From Alphaproteobacteria bacterium (lineage in GTDB: Bacteria > Pseudomonadota > Alphaproteobacteria > SHVW01), in NCBI GenBank assembly GCA_016869645.1, contig VGDO01000039.1, forward strand, positions 1 to 36,020: a stretch of DNA of 36,020 nucleotides, given 5' to 3'. How positions within the stretch are numbered: the first letter of the stretch is position 1; each line of letters opens with the position of its first letter. Position numbers and translations under genes: made by a program. The notes beneath the pieces were generated by a model, which did not search any database, was not told the DNA's origin, and was given only the letters and a program-made list of their open reading frames with translations. Positions 32,634 to 36,020 of this stretch are shown one piece after another.

Positions 32634-33671
32634 ATGCACAATCAGATCGCTCCGATACCGTGCCGGCCCTGGATGCTGAATGGGCTCTCCGAGCGCCTGA
32701 TCGTCAGCCATTACGAGAACGAGTACGGCGCTGCGGTGCGCGCGCTCAATGCAATCCGCGACGAGATCGGCAATCTGGACTTCACGACCGCGACCGGCCG
32801 GCAGGTCCGCTCATTGAAGCAGGAAGAGCTCGCCTGCATGGCGTCCGTCGCCCTGCACGAGCTCTATTTCGCCAACCTCGGCGGCGACGGCAAGTTCGTG
32901 CCGGCCGTGGCCGACGCGCTGACGCGCGATTTCGGCGCGGTCGATGCCTGGCGATCGGAGTTTCTTGCCGCGGCACGCGCCCTGCGTGGCGTGGCCGGGT
33001 GGGTCGTGCTCAACTATGCGCGGCGCGACCGCCGGCTCTATGTTCAAATGTCGACCGGACACGCGCAGTCGCTCGTCGACGCGGTGCCGATCCTGGTCCT
33101 CGACATGCACGAGCACGCCTATCACATCGATTTCGGCGCGAACGCGACGGCCTATGTCGATGCCTTCATGCGCAACATCGACTGGGGTGTGGTCGCCGAC
33201 CGGCTGGCAGCGGCGACGGGCGACCGACCGTCGTCACAGCTCGCGGCGGCCGGCGATGCGCCGGCGATCTCGGTCAAGGACCTGTCGGCGGGAACGGATG
33301 CCGCGGCGATCGCCAGACTTGGTCTGCCCTCGGTATCGATCGAGGAGTTCTCGGCGGCGCGCGCGAAGTCGGAACGGGTCCAGGTGATCGACGTCCGGCC
33401 CCGGCACTACTACTCGCGAAACATCGACATGATGCGGGGCGCGGTCTGGCGCGACCCGGGCCGGGTCGACGAATGGTCGAAGGAGCTGTCGGCGGACCGC
33501 CCGGTTTTCGTCTACTGCGCATATGGCTTCCATGTCGGGTGCAGCGTCACCGCGCAGCTCCAGGAGCGCGGCCTCGATGCAAAATACATCCGCGGCGGGC
33601 TGTCCGCCTGGTACGCTGCGGGCGGCGCGCGGGAGCTCAACGCGCGCGAGCCCGAGGCCCTCGACCTTTGA
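32634..33671 (+). CDS. SOD-fold/rhodanese fusion protein, copy 2
   Basis: A 345-residue second copy of the fusion. Metal-ligand positions coincide with copy 1: His26, His75, Asp157 and His161 (LDMHEHAYHIDFG); the gate reads NEYGAAV, again without His30 and Tyr34. The linker to the rhodanese domain is about 35 residues longer than in copy 1. The rhodanese Cys is Cys295 in CAYGFHVG, with no following Arg. ATG 32634 is chosen because of GGGAG upstream and its alignment with copy 1. The stop overlaps the TTG start of the MFS gene. The two copies are clearly diverged, so this is an old duplication. Confidence 0.87.
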   Translation: MHNQIAPIPCRPWMLNGLSERLIVSHYENEYGAAVRALNAIRDEIGNLDFTTATGRQVRSLKQEELACMASVALHELYFANLGGDGKFVPAVADALTRDFGAVDAWRSEFLAAARALRGVAGWVVLNYARRDRRLYVQMSTGHAQSLVDAVPILVLDMHEHAYHIDFGANATAYVDAFMRNIDWGVVADRLAAATGDRPSSQLAAAGDAPAISVKDLSAGTDAAAIARLGLPSVSIEEFSAARAKSERVQVIDVRPRHYYSRNIDMMRGAVWRDPGRVDEWSKELSADRPVFVYCAYGFHVGCSVTAQLQERGLDAKYIRGGLSAWYAAGGARELNAREPEALDL

Positions 33672-34882
33672 ACATCATACCGCCCAGCGCCGGCCGCGAG
33701 GCCCGGCTCGTCCTGGTCAACCGGACGCTCAGGGCCTTTGCCGACGGCTATGTCGCCGTCATTCTTCCCTTGCACCTGGCGGTGCTCGGAATGGGCGCGG
33801 TCGAGATCGGCGTGATCGCGACCGCCACGCTGTTCGGCTCGGCGCTTCTCAACCTGGCGGTCGGCTTCGCCGGCAGCCGGTACTCCCAACGCGGCACGCT
33901 GCTCGCCGCCAGCCTGCTGATGGTCATGACCGGCATCGGTTTCGCGTGGTTCGACAGTTTCTGGCCGCTGCTGATCATTGCGCTGATCGGAACGCTCAAC
34001 CCGTCCGGCGGCGACGTCAGCGTCTTCCTGCCGCTCGAGCAGACGATCCTCGCCCAGTCCGTCGCGCCCGCAGAGCGCACCGCGCTCTTCGCGCGCTACA
34101 GTTTCCTCAGTTCGATCATGATCGCGTTCGGCGCCCTCGGTGCGGGCCTGGTCGACGCAGCCGCCCTGGTGGTCGAGCTGCGAACAGCGCTGACCGGCAT
34201 GTTCCTCCTCTATGCCGCGATCGGCGCGGCTGCCTTCGGCGTCTACTGGCTGATGCCGCCCGATCATTTGAGCGGCACCAGGCGCGCCCATGCGCCGCTC
34301 GGTCCGTCCCGCGGCCGCGTCTGGCGGCTGGCCGCTCTCTTCTCGGTCGACGCCTTCGGCGGCGGCTTCATTGTCAACTCGCTGCTGGCTCTGTGGCTCT
34401 ACCAGCGCTTCGACCTGTCGGTCTCGACCGCCGGGACGATCTTCTTCGTGACCGGAGTCTGCTCGGCCGTCTCCTTCTTCATCGCAGAGCGCCTTGCCGC
34501 CCGCTTCGGCTTGATCAACACCATGGTGTTCACGCACCTGCCGTCGAGCGTTCTGCTCATTCTCGCGGCCTTCGCACCCGATTTATGGCTCGCCGCGGCG
34601 CTGCTGGTGGTTCGCGCGCTGCTGTCCCAGATGGACGTGCCGACGCGCGCCTCATTCGTCATGGCCGTGGTGACGCCCGCCGAGCGGCCGGCGGCGGCGA
34701 GCCTGACGACCGTGCCGCGCAGCCTCGCCTCCAGCCTCGCGCCCGCCATGTCCGGCGCCATGCTGGCGGCGACGCCCTTCGGCTGGCCGCTCATCATCGC
34801 CGGCTGCATCAAGATCGCCTATGACCTCGAGCTGTTGCGGCAGTTCGCGCGGATCAAACCACCCGAGGAGGCGCTGCCATGA
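33668..34882 (+). CDS. MFS transporter in chromate operon
   Basis: A 404-residue major facilitator with about twelve membrane helices: helices 1-6 (from LRAFADGYVAVILPLHLAVL), a central loop with basic residues (GTRRAHAPLGPSRGR), then helices 7-12. Part of the inter-helix 2-3 segment is GFAGSRYSQRGTLLAAS, matching the usual MFS A-motif position in degenerate form. The only sensible start is TTG 33668, which overlaps the previous stop (TTGA); GAGG lies 10 bases upstream. Substrate unknown; the operon suggests export of chromate, sulfate-related or organic metal-complex species. Confidence 0.87.
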   Translation: MNIIPPSAGREARLVLVNRTLRAFADGYVAVILPLHLAVLGMGAVEIGVIATATLFGSALLNLAVGFAGSRYSQRGTLLAASLLMVMTGIGFAWFDSFWPLLIIALIGTLNPSGGDVSVFLPLEQTILAQSVAPAERTALFARYSFLSSIMIAFGALGAGLVDAAALVVELRTALTGMFLLYAAIGAAAFGVYWLMPPDHLSGTRRAHAPLGPSRGRVWRLAALFSVDAFGGGFIVNSLLALWLYQRFDLSVSTAGTIFFVTGVCSAVSFFIAERLAARFGLINTMVFTHLPSSVLLILAAFAPDLWLAAALLVVRALLSQMDVPTRASFVMAVVTPAERPAAASLTTVPRSLASSLAPAMSGAMLAATPFGWPLIIAGCIKIAYDLELLRQFARIKPPEEALP

Positions 34883-35850
34883 CCCTGCTTCTGACCGGCA
34901 GCGACGTCGCGCGCCTTCTGCCCATGGATCGGTGCATCGAGGCGGTCGAGCACGCCTTCCGCACGCTGGCCGCTGGCAAGCTGCCGCCGCCCGGCGTGCT
35001 CGCGACCCATGTCGAGGGCGGCGGCTTCCACGTCAAGGCGGCCGTGCTCGATGGCTGTTACGCTGCCAAGATCAACGCCAATTTCCCGGCCAATCCCGAG
35101 CGCGGCTTGCCGACCATCCAGGGCGTCGTTCTGCTGTCCGATGCGGTGGACGGCCGGCCGCTCGCGATCATGGATTCGATCGAGATCACGGCGCGCCGCA
35201 CCGCGGCCGCGACCGCGCTCGCCGCGCGTCATCTCGCGCGTGCCGATGCGCGCACCGCCACCATCATCGGCTGCGGCCGCCAGGCCGCGAGCCAGATCGA
35301 AGCGCTCATGGCGGTGCGGCCCCTGACCCGGCTCTACGCGATCGACAGCGTGCGCGAGCGGTCCGAACGCCTGGCGCGCGAGATGGCTGGTCGCTTCGGC
35401 GTAGCGGCGATCGCCGCCTCCGACAAGCATGAAGCGCTCGCCGATTCCCTGATCTGCATCACGTGCACGTCTTCGCGGCGACCCGTGCTCGAGCTCAGCG
35501 ACGTCCGCCCCGGCACCTTCGTCGCCGCGGTCGGCGCCGACAATCCCGACAAATCGGAGATCGCGCCGCCGCTCATGGCCGAAGCCAAGGTGGTGGCCGA
35601 CGTGCTGGAGCAGGCCGCTGCGATCGGCGATCTGCGCCACGCGATCGCGGCCCGCGCGATGACCATTTCGGACGTCCACGCCGAACTGGCCGACGTCCTC
35701 AGCGGACGCCGTCCGGGGCGCGACTCGGTCGATGACATCACGATCTTCGATTCGACCGGAACCGCAATCCAGGATGTTGCTGCTGCGGCGCTCGTCTACC
35801 GCCGCGCCGCCGCAGACGGCGCTGCAAGATCAGTGACGATCGCGGCTTGA
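34879..35850 (+). CDS. Ornithine cyclodeaminase/mu-crystallin family protein
   Basis: A 323-residue NAD(P)-dependent protein of the ornithine cyclodeaminase/mu-crystallin family; members deaminate ornithine or reduce cyclic imines and ketimines. A Rossmann motif TIIGCGRQAASQIEAL is central, the substrate-side Lys residues are in FHVKAAV and YAAKINANFPANP, and the C-terminal IFDSTGTAIQDVAAAAL carries the conserved Asp. The ATG overlaps the MFS stop (ATGA), so it is last in the same operon. Why it belongs to a chromate locus is unclear. The specific reaction cannot be assigned. Confidence 0.9.
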   Translation: MTLLLTGSDVARLLPMDRCIEAVEHAFRTLAAGKLPPPGVLATHVEGGGFHVKAAVLDGCYAAKINANFPANPERGLPTIQGVVLLSDAVDGRPLAIMDSIEITARRTAAATALAARHLARADARTATIIGCGRQAASQIEALMAVRPLTRLYAIDSVRERSERLAREMAGRFGVAAIAASDKHEALADSLICITCTSSRRPVLELSDVRPGTFVAAVGADNPDKSEIAPPLMAEAKVVADVLEQAAAIGDLRHAIAARAMTISDVHAELADVLSGRRPGRDSVDDITIFDSTGTAIQDVAAAALVYRRAAADGAARSVTIAA

Positions 35851-35851
35851 G

Positions 35852-35899
35852 GGGGCGGATCGACGACGCGCATCTCTACGACGTGAGCGAGTCCGCCCC
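35852..35899. repeat. Inverted repeat after the cyclodeaminase gene
   Basis: GGGGCGGA (35852-35859) and TCCGCCCC (35892-35899) are a perfect 8-base inverted repeat with a 32-base loop, starting right after the stop. There is no T-run, so this is a weak terminator candidate only. Confidence 0.35.
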
Positions 35900-35953
35900 G
35901 CGGACCACTCAGAACTTGTGAAGAAATCGACGCGGGAGCGGGTACGATGATTC

Positions 35954-36020
35954 ATGAGCATCGAACCCTCCGCATCCGAGCCGCCGCGCACGGCATTGTT
36001 TGGTGATCTTCCGACGTCGC
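35954..36020 (+). CDS. Start of an unidentified gene, cut by the window edge
   Basis: An open frame begins at ATG 35954 and is still open at the end of the window, giving about 22 residues: MSIEPSASEPPRTALFGDL, then PTS. A weak GGGAGCGGG lies upstream. Too little is present to name a family. An ATG at 35947 in another frame stops within 20 codons. Confidence 0.4.
   Translation, partial: MSIEPSASEPPRTALFGDLPTS

Noticed and set aside
35852..35899. Intrinsic terminator after the cyclodeaminase gene
   Set aside because: Loop of 32 bases and no T-run; kept only as an inverted repeat.
1..36020. CRISPR arrays, tRNA or rRNA genes, insertion sequences, att sites
   Set aside because: No regularly spaced repeats, cloverleaf-like segments, transposase motifs or flanking direct repeats were seen by reading.

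Overview
The window is high-GC, densely coded DNA in which most neighbouring genes overlap or lie within about 30 bases of each other. It looks like an alphaproteobacterial chromosome. Supporting signs are the GHNGGPPL-type small protein, a TRAP carboxylate importer beside CoA-ester catabolic genes, a CaiB-type CoA-transferase, ATP-dependent hydantoinase genes, a DUF1127 protein and an alphaproteobacterial-style chromate locus. A Rhizobiales or Rhodospirillales-like host is my inference; there is no rRNA or other marker to settle it. I see no tRNA, rRNA, CRISPR array, IS element or phage gene, and no stretch over 300 bases lacks a gene.

Region 1 (1-7000, minus strand) reads fadD-like acyl-CoA ligase, TauE/SafE permease, a 78-residue GHNGGPPL protein, hyuB, hyuA. 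Region 2 (7158-9873) holds an M3 oligoendopeptidase and a convergent LysR regulator whose 3' ends overlap.

Region 3 (9927-23715, plus strand apart from one DUF547 gene) looks like a catabolic island for an unidentified carboxylic acid. It encodes two paralogous acyl-CoA synthetases, a TRAP importer (DctP, DctQ, DctM), an acyl-CoA dehydrogenase, an enoyl-CoA hydratase, a family III CoA-transferase and a family-5 substrate-binding protein. It also has a thiolase-fold protein that has lost the nucleophilic Cys and the GHP-motif His and is translationally coupled to a DUF35 zinc-ribbon/OB-fold protein. This pairing is that of the steroid side-chain aldolase Ltp2/ChsH2. The inferred route is import, CoA activation, dehydrogenation, hydration, then retro-aldol (not thiolytic) cleavage.

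Region 4 (23738-28433) has a REP-like palindrome, a UbiB/AarF-type kinase-like protein and two tandem ammonium transporters. Each amt gene has its own sigma-54-like -24/-12 promoter, and no PII (glnK) gene is adjacent.

Region 5 (28437-35850) is a divergent chromate-resistance locus. chrB-chrA run leftwards. To the right run a DUF1127 protein, a superoxide-dismutase-fold/rhodanese fusion, a free-standing ChrB C-terminal domain, a second SOD/rhodanese fusion, an MFS transporter and an ornithine-cyclodeaminase-family protein. The shared 104-base intergenic region carries a good sigma-70 promoter and dyad repeats. A new gene begins at the right edge and runs out of the window.
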